NCBI RefSeq assembly: GCF_900230225.1
Contig: NZ_OCNH01000007.1
Location: forward strand, 310,001-374,000
Source: Spirosoma fluviale
Lineage (GTDB): Bacteria; Bacteroidota; Bacteroidia; Cytophagales; Spirosomataceae
Length of the DNA: 64,000 nt
Direction of reading: 5' to 3'
The position numbers and the translations under genes are program-made. Of the stretch, positions 46,095 to 55,523 are shown one piece after another; positions within the stretch are counted from its first letter, which is position 1; each line of letters opens with the position of its first letter. The notes beneath the pieces are model-generated. The model saw only the letters and a program-made list of their open reading frames with translations, was not told the DNA's origin and searched no databases.

Positions 46095-47483
46095 CTACTG
46101 CCCTAACTCCTGGGTGATGGTACTGCTCAGACGCAGTAACTCGATCTCGGCCGCTTTCGCATTAAATTCAGCCTCGATCAGGCGGGTTTGGGCGTTGATC
46201 GCATTTCGCTGAACATCGCGAAACTCGACGAATGTGGAGTTACCAATCCGGTAGCGGTCGTACGCAATATCGACGTTCTGATTAGCCAGCAGGTTGTTCT
46301 GCACTTCAAGGTTCAGCAGGCGAATGCTCGTCTGGTAAATCTGGTAGGTTTGCACCAATGCCAGTTGCAGTTGGAGTCGCTGATTATTTTCCTGGCTTTG
46401 TGCGATTAGCGTGTTTACTCGGGCGTTCTGAATCTGCCGTTTCAGGTTGTAGCCGTTGAAAATGGGAATCGTTGCCGTTATGTTGTAGGTCAGTGCGCCG
46501 GTACGGCCGGTTGCTACCCCAAAACCGCCCTGGTTATCCTGAAACTGGTAGTTATAGCCCGTCGTGGCCGACACGAGCGGTAATTGCTGGGCATTGGCCA
46601 GACGAACGTTTAAATCTGCAATGGTCCGGTTCAGTACGGCAGCCGCCAGAAACGGGTTATTTGTGCTTAGCGATTGTTGCAGTGGCTCCAGCTGAAGCGT
46701 TGGCCGGACAATGATCGTATCCCGTACGGCAAACTCGGCCTGCGGGTCGCGGATGAGTTGCGAGTTAAGTAAGGTTTTTGCGTTACGCAGCGCCTGCTCC
46801 TGCGAAATAAGCGCGGCACTGTCGGTATTATAGTCGACCTGAGCACTCAGAAAATCAACTTTCGAACGCGTTCCGACTTCGTAGTTGGCGCGGGCCAGTT
46901 CGAGCCGTTCGCGCGAAATATCGAGTGCCTGACTAAAGGCAATCAGGCGCTGCAACTGCCGCACAACATCATAATAACTGGTGGCTACACTGGCAACAGT
47001 AGCTTCGATGTTAGCCCGTGTGTTGACCGTACCAATTTTTACTAATTGGGACAATTGATTGTATAAAGTTGAGCGGGCATAGCCATTAAAAACCGTGTAA
47101 TTCAGGTTAACACCTAAATTAGAGGTTCGGTTGAAGATACCGCTGGCTGATTGGGGAGGTCGAATGTTGTCAATAAATGTCTGACGGAAATTCTGTATAC
47201 CACCGTTTGAGTTACCATTAAACGTAAGTATGGGCAGATAACCGGCATTACCCTTGGTAAAGTTGTTGCGGGCAATATCTTCCTGGGAGCGATTGATTTG
47301 AATCTGATAGTTCTTCTCAATAGACTGAGCGATAGCCTGTTGTAATGTCAACACTTCGCCGGGTTGCGGAATCGTAGCTACCGTGAAAGTTCGTTGCTGA
47401 GCACGTTGTATGGCATTTGGAGTTTGTTGAGCGAGGGCAGAAAAGGAGATACAGGTAAAAAATATCCAGCTACTGAGCTTCAT
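46095..47483 (-). CDS. TolC-family outer membrane efflux/secretion channel
   Basis: Outer-membrane exit duct for an RND or ABC efflux pump or type I secretion. 462 residues, signal peptide (about 1-19). The mature part has the two-fold repeated coiled-coil pattern of OEP domains (LTLQQAIAQSIEKNYQIQI at the start, LELARANYEVGTRSKVDFLS near 195-215). No pump partner is encoded nearby, so the specific partner is unknown. A perfect TAATTTTG box lies upstream. Confidence 0.92.
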   Translation of the reverse strand: MKLSSWIFFTCISFSALAQQTPNAIQRAQQRTFTVATIPQPGEVLTLQQAIAQSIEKNYQIQINRSQEDIARNNFTKGNAGYLPILTFNGNSNGGIQNFRQTFIDNIRPPQSASGIFNRTSNLGVNLNYTVFNGYARSTLYNQLSQLVKIGTVNTRANIEATVASVATSYYDVVRQLQRLIAFSQALDISRERLELARANYEVGTRSKVDFLSAQVDYNTDSAALISQEQALRNAKTLLNSQLIRDPQAEFAVRDTIIVRPTLQLEPLQQSLSTNNPFLAAAVLNRTIADLNVRLANAQQLPLVSATTGYNYQFQDNQGGFGVATGRTGALTYNITATIPIFNGYNLKRQIQNARVNTLIAQSQENNQRLQLQLALVQTYQIYQTSIRLLNLEVQNNLLANQNVDIAYDRYRIGNSTFVEFRDVQRNAINAQTRLIEAEFNAKAAEIELLRLSSTITQELGQ

Positions 47484-47512
47484 TGAATTAAGGTTATCTA
47501 GGACAATTAAGA

Positions 47513-47520
47513 CAAAATTA
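47513..47520 (-). promoter_or_regulatory. Likely -7 promoter box for the TolC-family gene
   Basis: The minus strand reads TAATTTTG, matching TAnnTTTG, about 30 bases upstream of the gene start. The divergent amidohydrolase has TAACTTTC (47551-47558), one mismatch from the same box. Confidence 0.45.
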
Positions 47521-47589
47521 CGAGAATCTGCGATTAGCTGGTTGGCTTATTAACTTTCTCCTAACTTGCAACTTTCCAAACCGTCCATT

Positions 47590-49221
47590 ATGAACCGACT
47601 CGTACTGCTCATTCCCGTACTGCTTACTCTACTTTCCGGCTGCTCGTCCAGGAAAAAAGCCGATCTGCTCGTTACTAATGCCCGCATTTATACCGCCGAT
47701 TCGAGCTTCTCCGTTGCCGATGCTTTTGTGATTAAAGACGGTAAATTTATTGCTGTTGGTCCCGGTTCTACCCTGAAAAGCGAATACGAAGCCGATAGTA
47801 CAGCCGACCTCGGTGGACAGCCGGTGTATCCAGGCTTTTATGACCCCCACGCCCACTTCCTGGGGCTGGGCCAGGTACTTAGCCAGGCCGATCTGGTAGG
47901 CGCTGAGTCGTATGATGAACTGCTCGAACGCCTGAAAGTCTTTCATAAACAACACCCGGATGCTCTATGGCTTACCGGCCGGGGTTGGGACCAGAATGAC
48001 TGGCCCGAAAAAGCGTTTCCAACCAAAGAAAAACTGGATGCGGCTTTCCCCGATGTTCCGGTGGCGCTGATGCGGGTAGATGGCCATGCCCTGTTCGTCA
48101 ACTCAAAGGCGCTCCGACTGGCTCAGGTAACGGCGGGCTCCAAAATGCCAGGGGGCGAAATTATTCTTGCCAACGGGCAACCAACCGGAATTCTGGTCGA
48201 CAACGCCATGCAACTAATCAAGCGGGTAATTCCCCAGCCCGACCTGTCCGATAAAGCGAAGATGTTGCTGGCAGCCGAAAAGGTTTGTGTGTCGCTCGGC
48301 CTTACAACGATTTCCGACGCGGGCATTAGCCCCGATGAAATTAACCTGATCGATAGCCTGCACAAAACGAACAAACTAAAAATTCGGGATTACGCGATGG
48401 TGAGCCTTGGTGAGCCAAATCTGAATTACTTTCTGAAACGCGGCCCGTTCCAAACCGACCGACTAACAGTGCGTTCGTTTAAACTGTATGCCGATGGCGC
48501 ACTGGGTTCACGGGGGGCGTGTCTCCGGAAACCGTACAGCGACCGTCCCGAAACCGGCGGCTTTCTGCTGCTTGGCCCATCTGAACTGGAGCGGGTCAGC
48601 AAACTGCTGTACGACTCAAAATTTCAGGCCAACACGCACTGCATCGGCGATTCAGCCAACCACCTCATGCTCGATATTTACGGAAAGCTGCTGAAAGGCA
48701 AAAACGACCGGCGCTGGCGCATCGAACACGCTCAGGTGGTATCGGCCGATGATTTCTGGAAGTTTGGGCGGTACTCGATCATTCCATCCGTTCAGCCCAC
48801 GCACGCTACTTCAGATATGTATTGGGCCACCGAACGACTGGGGCCTATCCGGGTGAAAGGGGCTTACGCGTTCAAAGACTTGATGAAACAGAACAACGTC
48901 ATTGCATTCGGCAGCGATTTCCCGGTAGAAGCGGTGAACCCCCTGTTCGGCTTTCACTCGGCGGTAGCTCGGCAGGATGCCAAAAACTTCCCGAAGGGTG
49001 GTTATCAAATGGAAAACGCCGTTGACCGGAAATCGGCGTTGCTGGCTATGACGCGCTGGGCCGCTTATGCTTGTTTTGAAGACCAGCTGCGCGGCAGCAT
49101 CGCTCCCGGCAAGCAAGCTGACTTTGTGATCCTCGACCGCGACATCATGACCGCCCCTACTCCTGAGCTACGGGCTACAAAAGTGAAGCAGACCTGGATT
49201 GGTGGCGAGAGAGTGTTTTAA
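47590..49221 (+). CDS. Exported YtcJ-like amidohydrolase lipoprotein
   Basis: Metal-dependent amidohydrolase of unknown substrate. I chose ATG 47590 (543 residues), since the TTG eight codons earlier lacks support. N-terminal lipobox LLSGC (Cys near 18). The metal site is visible: HxH in DPHAHFLGLG, His in NTHCIGDSANH and IEHAQVV, and Asp in FGSDFPVEAV. YtcJ-type proteins act on N-acyl or nitrogen compounds, but the exact reaction cannot be read. Divergent from the TolC gene. Confidence 0.88.
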   Translation: MNRLVLLIPVLLTLLSGCSSRKKADLLVTNARIYTADSSFSVADAFVIKDGKFIAVGPGSTLKSEYEADSTADLGGQPVYPGFYDPHAHFLGLGQVLSQADLVGAESYDELLERLKVFHKQHPDALWLTGRGWDQNDWPEKAFPTKEKLDAAFPDVPVALMRVDGHALFVNSKALRLAQVTAGSKMPGGEIILANGQPTGILVDNAMQLIKRVIPQPDLSDKAKMLLAAEKVCVSLGLTTISDAGISPDEINLIDSLHKTNKLKIRDYAMVSLGEPNLNYFLKRGPFQTDRLTVRSFKLYADGALGSRGACLRKPYSDRPETGGFLLLGPSELERVSKLLYDSKFQANTHCIGDSANHLMLDIYGKLLKGKNDRRWRIEHAQVVSADDFWKFGRYSIIPSVQPTHATSDMYWATERLGPIRVKGAYAFKDLMKQNNVIAFGSDFPVEAVNPLFGFHSAVARQDAKNFPKGGYQMENAVDRKSALLAMTRWAAYACFEDQLRGSIAPGKQADFVILDRDIMTAPTPELRATKVKQTWIGGERVF

Positions 49222-49227
49222 CTCTTC

Positions 49228-49273
49228 GACAGGATTAACAGGATTTGGCAACATCAATCCTGTTAATCCTGTC
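49228..49273. repeat. 18-bp perfect inverted repeat, simple-word palindrome
   Basis: GACAGGATTAACAGGATT (49228-49245) and its exact reverse complement (49256-49273) around a ten-base loop. The arm is itself built of ACAGGATTA words. It lies between two convergent genes and may terminate both, but no U-run is present on either strand. Confidence 0.7.
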
Positions 49274-49283
49274 AAAAACTTCT

Positions 49284-49748
49284 TCAGAAAACCTCCTGTA
49301 TCTGATACGCCATCTTGTTAAACGTGACGGTATCACCTACCCTATGCCCTGCCAGTAGCGTTCCAATGGGCGATGCCGCCGAGACAGCAAAGTAGTCGAC
49401 GCCATCAAGTGCCATCTTTCCGGCCCCAATGCTTATAAAAAACAAGCCCCGATTGGTGATGGCTACACTACCGGGCTGCACGATTTCATAGCTTTTTTCG
49501 ATAACCAGTTGCTTCAGTTCCCGTTCGATCTTTACCGCTTCGGCCAGCAGTTGCGCATGTCGATCCCGTTCGAGCTGGGCCATTGCCCGACCCGTTTCGT
49601 ACTTATCCCCCGCGCTGCTTTTTGACTCCGAATTAGCCGCTTCCTGAGCCGCTTCCATCGCCTGCCGGGCGGTGTCGATACGCTTTTGAACGTAGCGCTG
49701 GCACAGGGCAAAAAGCCCGACTTTGATTTGGTGGTGTGTATCTGTCAA
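49284..49748 (-). CDS. GreA/GreB-like transcription elongation factor family protein
   Basis: I set the start at TTG 49748, giving 154 residues; a TTG farther up at 49817 would add 23 without support. An N-terminal coiled coil (about 12-75, RYVQKRIDTARQAMEAAQ) is followed by the FKBP-like C-terminal domain (SPIGTLLAGHRVGDTVTFN). It resembles the GreA family that rescues stalled RNA polymerase but lacks a typical acidic tip pair that I can place with certainty. It may be a non-canonical relative found in Bacteroidota. Confidence 0.75.
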   Translation of the reverse strand: MTDTHHQIKVGLFALCQRYVQKRIDTARQAMEAAQEAANSESKSSAGDKYETGRAMAQLERDRHAQLLAEAVKIERELKQLVIEKSYEIVQPGSVAITNRGLFFISIGAGKMALDGVDYFAVSAASPIGTLLAGHRVGDTVTFNKMAYQIQEVF

Positions 49749-49866
49749 GTTGATGTCAGTTAGTGATCCGCTGCCCTTTCTGGCGGGCAAACTTCCGCGA
49801 GAATGACAACTCAGCAAACCCTAAACAGGTTCATAACAGCACCCGTATCGTGCGTACTGACAGCGA

Positions 49867-52293
49867 TTAAAACTCTCCTTCACCGGGCTCTTTCATCTTC
49901 TTTTTAGCCTGGTGCAGCCTGTAATTCAACGTTAGATTAAACTGGCGTAAACGCCCCTGCGAGTTGCTTTCTGTGTAGAAGTTGGCTCCTTCCGTGATGG
50001 AGCGATACCGACGTGAATTGAACACATCAATGACGTTGAACACCAGCGTTCCATTATTTTTGAGAATGTCCTTGCTGAACGAGAGGTCCAGCGTAGCAAT
50101 GGCTTTCCGGCTTCCCTGTGGCGTTTTTTGCGGGGCTTCATAGTTTCCCCGCATCTGAATGTCCATATTTTTCAGAACCGTAAAACGGGATGTCAAGCGG
50201 GTAAACCAGCTGTACGTATCGCTCTGGTAACTCGCGTCCAGATTACCACCGTTGGTAACAGCCCGGAAGAGATTAACGCTTCCGTCCAGCTTCCACCATT
50301 TGTAAAGCGCATAAGACCCCGTAAACTCCGCACCATACGAGTCTTCGGTAGCGAGGTTTTCGGGGCGGGTGTTGGAGTTCCCCTGCTCATCGACCCGCCG
50401 AATCCGAATGATTTTTCCCGTTGTGTGCCGGTAATAGATCGACGAACTCATCGACCCTTTTTCGACGTACTTGATGTGCCCAATCTCGAACGCGTTTGTG
50501 AACTCGGGATTCAGGTCGGGATTACCGCTGAAGAAGTTACGGTTATCGCTGAAGGTCATGAACGGGCTCAAATCGTTGTACTGGGGCCTGCGCACCCGGC
50601 GGCTGTAGCTGATTTGTAAGGCATGCTGACGGGGCAGATCGTAGGTGGCGTGTACACTCGGAAAGAGGTTGGCGTAGCTACGCGGGTTCACGTCGTTAGT
50701 TTGTTTGAGGGTGGTCGTTACATCGGTCCACTCGGCCCGGAGGCCCATCTGATAGGAAAACTTCCGCATCTTGTTGCCCACAATTCCGTACAGGGCGTTG
50801 ATCTTTTCGACATACAGAAAATCATTGGTCAGGCCCGGCAATGGTGTCCAGGAGCCACCCAGACTCTGCTGCGTAACGGTATAATCGTTGGTCATGTCCC
50901 GCGAGCTCAGGCGCATCCCGCCTTCCAGCTTACCGTCTTTGGCAAACGGCTGCACATAGTCGACCTGAATAAGTAGTTGTTTCTCGGTTTCGTCATTGAT
51001 CGACCGCTGGAGAACGTCCGGTACAGCCGAGGGTTTGCCATCCGGCTGAAGCATTTTCTGGGTGAAGAACTGGTCTGATTTTTCCCAGTTGTCGAGGTAG
51101 CGAATGTCGGCGGTAAGTTCGTGTCCTTGCCGGGCAAACGTTTTTTTATAACTTACCACATACTCCGAGTTTGGCTCTGTTTCGGTCTCATCCTGCGTCC
51201 GGTTCGTAATCGCCTGAACGGTGTGGTTGGAGTTGGGCAGGTAATCGAGGTATTGAATATCCGCAAAGCGCTTGCCCTTGCTGAGCCGCCAGGTATAAGA
51301 CGCCGTTAGAATGCTCTTCGGACTGAAATAGTAGTCGATACCGGCGCGGGCGTTGTTATTCTGCCCTTTAAGGTTATTAGTTGAATTTTGCCGGTAAACA
51401 AAGGTTGTATTAGCATCGTACACTTCTTGATACAGCGAACTCCGGCCGGGTGTATTCCGGAAGGAAGCGGTGTAATTAACGAAGAAATTCAGATTCTTAC
51501 GTCGGTAATTGACGTTGGCCGCTGCTCCGAAGTTACTCGGATAACCCGTAATGACGTCGAACGAGCCATTAATGCCTTCTTTTCGTTCTTTCTTAAGAAC
51601 AATATTGATAATACCTCCCATGCCCTCAGCTTCGTAACGCGCCGATGGATTGGTGATCACCTCAACCCGCTCGATGATGCTGCCCTGCAATTGCTGAAGG
51701 CCGCTCCCCCCTTTGAAGCTCACCAGCCCGGAGGGTTTTCCGTCAATCAGAATCCGAACGCTGTTACTCCCGCGCAGGCTAACGTTACCCTCCCCATCAA
51801 CGGCCACAGAAGGTATGTTTTTCAAAATGTCCGAAGCTGTTCCACCCGCGTTTGCCAGGTCTTTGCCAACGTTGAAAATCCGTTTATCGAGGGCTAATTC
51901 CATCTGGCTTTTCTCGCCCATCACCACCACCTCGTCGAGTCGCTTTGCCGTTGCCGTCAAGGTTAGGGTACCGAGTTGCTTGTCCTGGTCACCAAGCGCA
52001 AAACCCGGAATAATTTTTTCCAGAAAAGACACGGCACTGATTTTTAAAAAGTAGTTTCCCGGCCTGGTTTGCAGTGCAAACACGCCGGATTCATCGGCCA
52101 CTACCCCCGTAACCAACGTGGAGTCGGCGGTTCGATGCAACGCAACGGTTGTAAAGGGGATAGGCGCTTTCTTTTCGTCGACGAGGGTGCCTCTCACCCA
52201 AGCCTGGCGTTGATTACCAGCGGTCTGGGCAACTGACAGGATTGGCAACAAGAAGAGAAAGAGAGCAATAAGGTGTGTAGACGTTCGATCCAT
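49867..52293 (-). CDS. TonB-dependent receptor, outer membrane beta-barrel family
   Basis: 808 residues. Signal peptide (about 1-23). An N-terminal carboxypeptidase-regulatory-like domain (about 30-115, RGTLVDEKKAPIPFTTVAL) precedes a plug (about 130-230, LKNIPSVAVDGEGNVSLRG, VRILIDGKPSG). A barrel of about 575 residues follows, of the OMP_b-brl_3 type. It differs from SusC in lacking the long EEVIVVGYG form: here it is LDEVVVMGEKSQ. Ligand unknown. Divergent from a GntR/LacI-type regulator, which is a candidate for its control. Confidence 0.92.
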   Translation of the reverse strand: MDRTSTHLIALFLFLLPILSVAQTAGNQRQAWVRGTLVDEKKAPIPFTTVALHRTADSTLVTGVVADESGVFALQTRPGNYFLKISAVSFLEKIIPGFALGDQDKQLGTLTLTATAKRLDEVVVMGEKSQMELALDKRIFNVGKDLANAGGTASDILKNIPSVAVDGEGNVSLRGSNSVRILIDGKPSGLVSFKGGSGLQQLQGSIIERVEVITNPSARYEAEGMGGIINIVLKKERKEGINGSFDVITGYPSNFGAAANVNYRRKNLNFFVNYTASFRNTPGRSSLYQEVYDANTTFVYRQNSTNNLKGQNNNARAGIDYYFSPKSILTASYTWRLSKGKRFADIQYLDYLPNSNHTVQAITNRTQDETETEPNSEYVVSYKKTFARQGHELTADIRYLDNWEKSDQFFTQKMLQPDGKPSAVPDVLQRSINDETEKQLLIQVDYVQPFAKDGKLEGGMRLSSRDMTNDYTVTQQSLGGSWTPLPGLTNDFLYVEKINALYGIVGNKMRKFSYQMGLRAEWTDVTTTLKQTNDVNPRSYANLFPSVHATYDLPRQHALQISYSRRVRRPQYNDLSPFMTFSDNRNFFSGNPDLNPEFTNAFEIGHIKYVEKGSMSSSIYYRHTTGKIIRIRRVDEQGNSNTRPENLATEDSYGAEFTGSYALYKWWKLDGSVNLFRAVTNGGNLDASYQSDTYSWFTRLTSRFTVLKNMDIQMRGNYEAPQKTPQGSRKAIATLDLSFSKDILKNNGTLVFNVIDVFNSRRYRSITEGANFYTESNSQGRLRQFNLTLNYRLHQAKKKMKEPGEGEF

Positions 52294-52718
52294 AGTTGAG
52301 TAGCCAGCGCGTAGAAGTCAGAGAGGAGAGTAAGAAATTCGTTTAAACCGTACTTCTCACATAAAGGCACAGCACCGGTCCATCTACCAATGATCAATTA
52401 TTGAATCAACCGGTCATCAGTGTAGATAACGACGCGTTTACTCGATATTTTCTTGGATAAGTATAATTTTTCAAACCATTGTACCATCACGAATAGTATT
52501 TCTTTCAACTAAAAAACCTAGCCTTAATGCTTTATTATTTACAATAATTTATTACTTAAATACCCTTTCTAATTGCTTTCGGCAACGATTGCATAAAAAT
52601 AGTGAGCTACATATTTCTTTATTTATCGTTTAATTTTGAAACTTATAGAACGTAGACGTAAATGTATTGGGGGTAGAGAGATACCTTCTCTCAGAAAAAT
52701 ACATAAAACAGTACTAGC
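52294..52718. other. 425-base divergent regulatory region
   Basis: AT-rich spacer between the TonB-dependent receptor (minus) and a GntR-type regulator (plus). It holds one perfect -7 box (next entry). No credible gene. Long for a divergent promoter region, so it may house operators for the regulator. Confidence 0.55.
52631..52638 (+). promoter_or_regulatory. Likely -7 promoter box for the GntR-type regulator gene
   Basis: The plus strand reads TAATTTTG, matching TAnnTTTG, about 80 bases upstream of the regulator start. The -33 region is T-rich with no exact TTTG. Confidence 0.45.
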
Positions 52719-53816
52719 ATGGTTGATAAAGTTATTACGCAGAACCAGGGACGCCGTCAACCGTACGGAAGCTTTGTCGATGTTTATTGCAACACCTTTT
52801 CTCCGGTTTACAAGCTTCAGTTCAACCCAAAAGATAAAACCCCTAAGTACAAGCAGATTGTCCAGTCTGTCATAACGGACATTGAGCGGGGCGTGCTGAA
52901 AAACAACGAGCAACTCCCCTCCATCAGTGAGTTAAGCGTTGAATATTACCTGGCGCGCGACACCGTTGAGAAAGCTTACCGCGAACTTCGGGAGCGGGGT
53001 TACATTACCTCGGTGCAGGGCAAAGGTTATTATGTGCAGAGCCAGTCGACCACCAAACTCAAAATCCTTCTGGTTTTCAATAAACTTAGCTCGTACAAGA
53101 AGATAATCTATTACGCATTCCTGAAAGCGCTTGGCGATAAAGCGACCGTCGATCTTCAGATTCATCACTACAACGCACGTCATTTCCAGGAGATCATCGA
53201 GAAGAATCTCGGCAAATACAACTACTACGTTGTTATGCCGCACTTCACGCAGGATCTGGACAAAGCGAACTACCTGAGCGTCCTTGAGTCGATACCGCCC
53301 AATGAACTAGTCCTGCTCGACAAAGACGTGTCGGAGTTAGGAAGCTCACCCCTGACTGTTTACCAGAACTTCGACAAAGACATCTGCGAAGCGCTGGAGA
53401 ACGCGCAGGATTTACTGACGAAATACAGCCGGATGGTGCTCACCCTGCCCAGCGACGGCAATTACCCATCAGAAATAGCGCATGGATTCCGGTCGTTTTG
53501 CGTCAATTTCGATAAAGACTTCAGCATCAAGGAAAACGCCATCGACGAGACCATTCAGCCGGGCACCGCCTACGTGGTTGTGGAAGAAACAGACCTGTCG
53601 GAGTTGGTGAAGAAGGTCCGCCAGTCCAACTACGAACTCGGCCGCGACATTGGAATTATTTCGTTCAACGAAACGACGCTCAAGGAGTTGCTGAACATCA
53701 CGGTCATCACCACCGATTTTGAAGCGATGGGCTATACGGCAGCCTCACTTTTGCTGGACAACAAACGGATTAAAGTCAAAAACCCCTTCTACATGATCCG
53801 GCGCGGGTCGTTGTAA
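52719..53816 (+). CDS. GntR-family regulator with LacI-type sugar-binding domain
   Basis: Transcription factor of 365 residues. The winged-helix domain lies about 40-108 (KYKQIVQSVITDIERG, LPSISELSVEYYLARDTVEKAYREL, GYITSVQGKGYYV), the GntR signature. The rest (about 115-365) is a periplasmic-binding-protein-like fold as in LacI relatives and binds a small effector. Bacteroidota GntR-LacI regulators of this kind usually control sugar utilisation. Divergent from a TonB-dependent receptor. The first 25-30 residues are not typical of the family, so the true start may lie slightly later. Confidence 0.92.
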   Translation: MVDKVITQNQGRRQPYGSFVDVYCNTFSPVYKLQFNPKDKTPKYKQIVQSVITDIERGVLKNNEQLPSISELSVEYYLARDTVEKAYRELRERGYITSVQGKGYYVQSQSTTKLKILLVFNKLSSYKKIIYYAFLKALGDKATVDLQIHHYNARHFQEIIEKNLGKYNYYVVMPHFTQDLDKANYLSVLESIPPNELVLLDKDVSELGSSPLTVYQNFDKDICEALENAQDLLTKYSRMVLTLPSDGNYPSEIAHGFRSFCVNFDKDFSIKENAIDETIQPGTAYVVVEETDLSELVKKVRQSNYELGRDIGIISFNETTLKELLNITVITTDFEAMGYTAASLLLDNKRIKVKNPFYMIRRGSL

Positions 53817-53820
53817 TTTG

Positions 53821-54001
53821 GTGGAGTGGGTGGAGTGAGTGTAGTGAGTGTACTTGTATCAGACAGCATCCTGCTGTTTGGCCGTCAGGCTAAAAATTGC
53901 CGTAATCAGCCAAGTTGAAACGGGGCAAGCAGTCTATTCTTAGGCTAGCGGCCAGACAGCAGGATACTGTCTGATACAAGTACACAATTACCCCACTCCA
54001 C
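53821..54001. repeat. Large nested inverted repeat, possible miniature element
   Basis: Inner arms 53848-53892 and 53941-53985 are reverse complements at 40 of 45 positions around a 48-base loop. Outside these, GTGGAGTGGG (53821-53830) and CCCACTCCAC (53992-54001) form a second pair. The stem is far longer than terminators need and has no U-run, yet it lies between two convergent genes. The outer end abuts the last codon of the beta-lactamase gene. Confidence 0.75.
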
Positions 54002-55044
54002 TAATTTTGAAAAAGGAAGTAATCGTAAATAGTGCGGGTTACCTCGGCGATGGTCCGTTCGCGCACAGCACCCTCTTTTTTAGAGGCTTTGACGAAAACG
54101 GAAATTGCGACGTGTCCGGCGTTGTCGGGCAGGGTGATGATTCCCACATCGCTGGCGGTAAGGCCTATAGTACCAGTCTTGTGCAATACTTCGGTATTAG
54201 GCGGCAAGGCTCCTTTCAGCCGGGCGAGACCCGTTTCACAACGCTTCATAATGTCCAGCATCAACGCCTGACTGGCAGGTTTAAGAACCGGCTGGGTGTA
54301 GAGTTTGGTCAATAAAAGCGTCATGGCCTCCGGCGTGGACGTATCCCGAATGTCGTTCTCAAACGCTACGTAACTCGCCATTCGTTTTTCGGCGGTGCTG
54401 AATTTAGCCAGCGAATCATAACGGGCAGGCGACCAGGCCTGATTCATGTCCATCGGAATACCCACGCAGTCGGCAATGAGCCAGGCCGTGGGCCGGTCGA
54501 CCCGTAAGCCCTCAACACCAATCCGTTTCATACAGGCATTCACCGCAGCAGGGCCACCGGCCAGTCGAAGGCAAATATCCGTCGCGCTGTTGTCGCTAAT
54601 GAGCAACATCAGTTCGAGCAGACTTCTCACCGACAGCGAGAGATCAGTAGCTGGCGAATTGGGCCAGTTAAACCGCTCCGACAACATCCCACTGCCGGGA
54701 TGAAAATCCGTTTTGACAATCGGAATAAGCTGGTTGAGGGCGAGGCTGCCGCTGTCGACCCGGCTCAGTAATTGAGTAGCTATGGCCACTTTGTACGAGC
54801 TGGCCATTGGAAAGTGATCCTTCCCATTCTGCGTGATGGTCTTTCCACTCTCAATATGAACAGCGCAGATACCAACGGTGCCTTCCGACATATTGGACAG
54901 GCGCAGAAGCTCTTTTTCGAGCCTTACCGGTACGGCAAAAGCCGGTACAGGCGCAATTCCCTTATTCGGTTTAGGCTTTTGAGCAACCGCCAGCAACGTA
55001 CAGCAAATCAGGACAAAGGTCAGGAGTCGAGTCAATGTGTTCAT
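54001..55044 (-). CDS. Class A beta-lactamase
   Basis: Periplasmic serine beta-lactamase of 347 residues with a signal peptide (about 1-21) and a Pro-rich linker to about 40. Active-site motifs: SSYK (82-85), SDN (150-152) and KTG (289-291). The stretch FENDIRDTSTPEAM aligns with the TEM segment NDERDTTMPAAM after the omega loop. I cannot place the usual ExxxN of the omega loop with confidence, so spectrum and activity are uncertain. It lies 23 bases downstream of an exported RidA gene, likely in one operon. Confidence 0.88.
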   Translation of the reverse strand: MNTLTRLLTFVLICCTLLAVAQKPKPNKGIAPVPAFAVPVRLEKELLRLSNMSEGTVGICAVHIESGKTITQNGKDHFPMASSYKVAIATQLLSRVDSGSLALNQLIPIVKTDFHPGSGMLSERFNWPNSPATDLSLSVRSLLELMLLISDNSATDICLRLAGGPAAVNACMKRIGVEGLRVDRPTAWLIADCVGIPMDMNQAWSPARYDSLAKFSTAEKRMASYVAFENDIRDTSTPEAMTLLLTKLYTQPVLKPASQALMLDIMKRCETGLARLKGALPPNTEVLHKTGTIGLTASDVGIITLPDNAGHVAISVFVKASKKEGAVRERTIAEVTRTIYDYFLFQN

Positions 55045-55067
55045 TAATCAAGGGTCTGGAGATGAAT

Positions 55068-55523
55068 CTACTTCTTTTTCTGAGGCATGGCGGCCGTCAT
55101 GGTCATCTCGACGCTGGACCCGAAGACCAGCTTAGCCGCCCCAATGGTGGCTCGGGCCGGGTACGAACCTTCCTTGAAATACTGCTTGTAAATGGCGTTC
55201 ATCTTCGGGAAATCGTCCATATTGCTCAGGTAAACCGTCACGTTCACCACATCATCGAGAGAAGCACCGGCATCCTCCAGAATGGTTTTGATATTTTTGA
55301 TGGTCTGAACGGTTTCCGCTTCGATACCGCCCTCAACCAGTTTACCGGTTTGCGGGTCCGTTCCCACCTGACCCGAAACAAACAGGAACCCGTTACTAAT
55401 TACTCCCGGACTAAAGGGATAGGGCGTTGCGGGCGCAACCCGCGCTTTTACGATCTGTTTGTGCTGACCGGATACCGAAAGGCTTACACTGACCGACAGG
55501 AGGCAAAGGAGAAGATACTTCAT
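55068..55523 (-). CDS. RidA/YjgF-family protein with signal peptide
   Basis: RidA proteins hydrolyse reactive enamine/imine intermediates, usually in the cytoplasm. This 151-residue copy begins with a signal peptide (about 1-20, LLLCLLSVSVSLSVSGQ), so it should be exported. The core is normal: FVSGQVGTDPQTGKLV, VVNVTVYLSNMDDF, and the conserved Arg in YPARATIG (about Arg 127) with VEMTMTA at the end. Upstream of a beta-lactamase gene in the same direction. A periplasmic role for RidA is unusual. Confidence 0.9.
   Translation of the reverse strand: MKYLLLCLLSVSVSLSVSGQHKQIVKARVAPATPYPFSPGVISNGFLFVSGQVGTDPQTGKLVEGGIEAETVQTIKNIKTILEDAGASLDDVVNVTVYLSNMDDFPKMNAIYKQYFKEGSYPARATIGAAKLVFGSSVEMTMTAAMPQKKK

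Noticed and set aside
49749-49817. TTG-started extension of the GreA-like gene
   Set aside because: Residues are rich in Ser, Gly and Arg without family match; a TTG start at 49748 gives a normal N-terminal coil.
53821-54001. Classical intrinsic terminator
   Set aside because: No U-run at either end, and the stem is much longer than usual; left as a repeat with open function.
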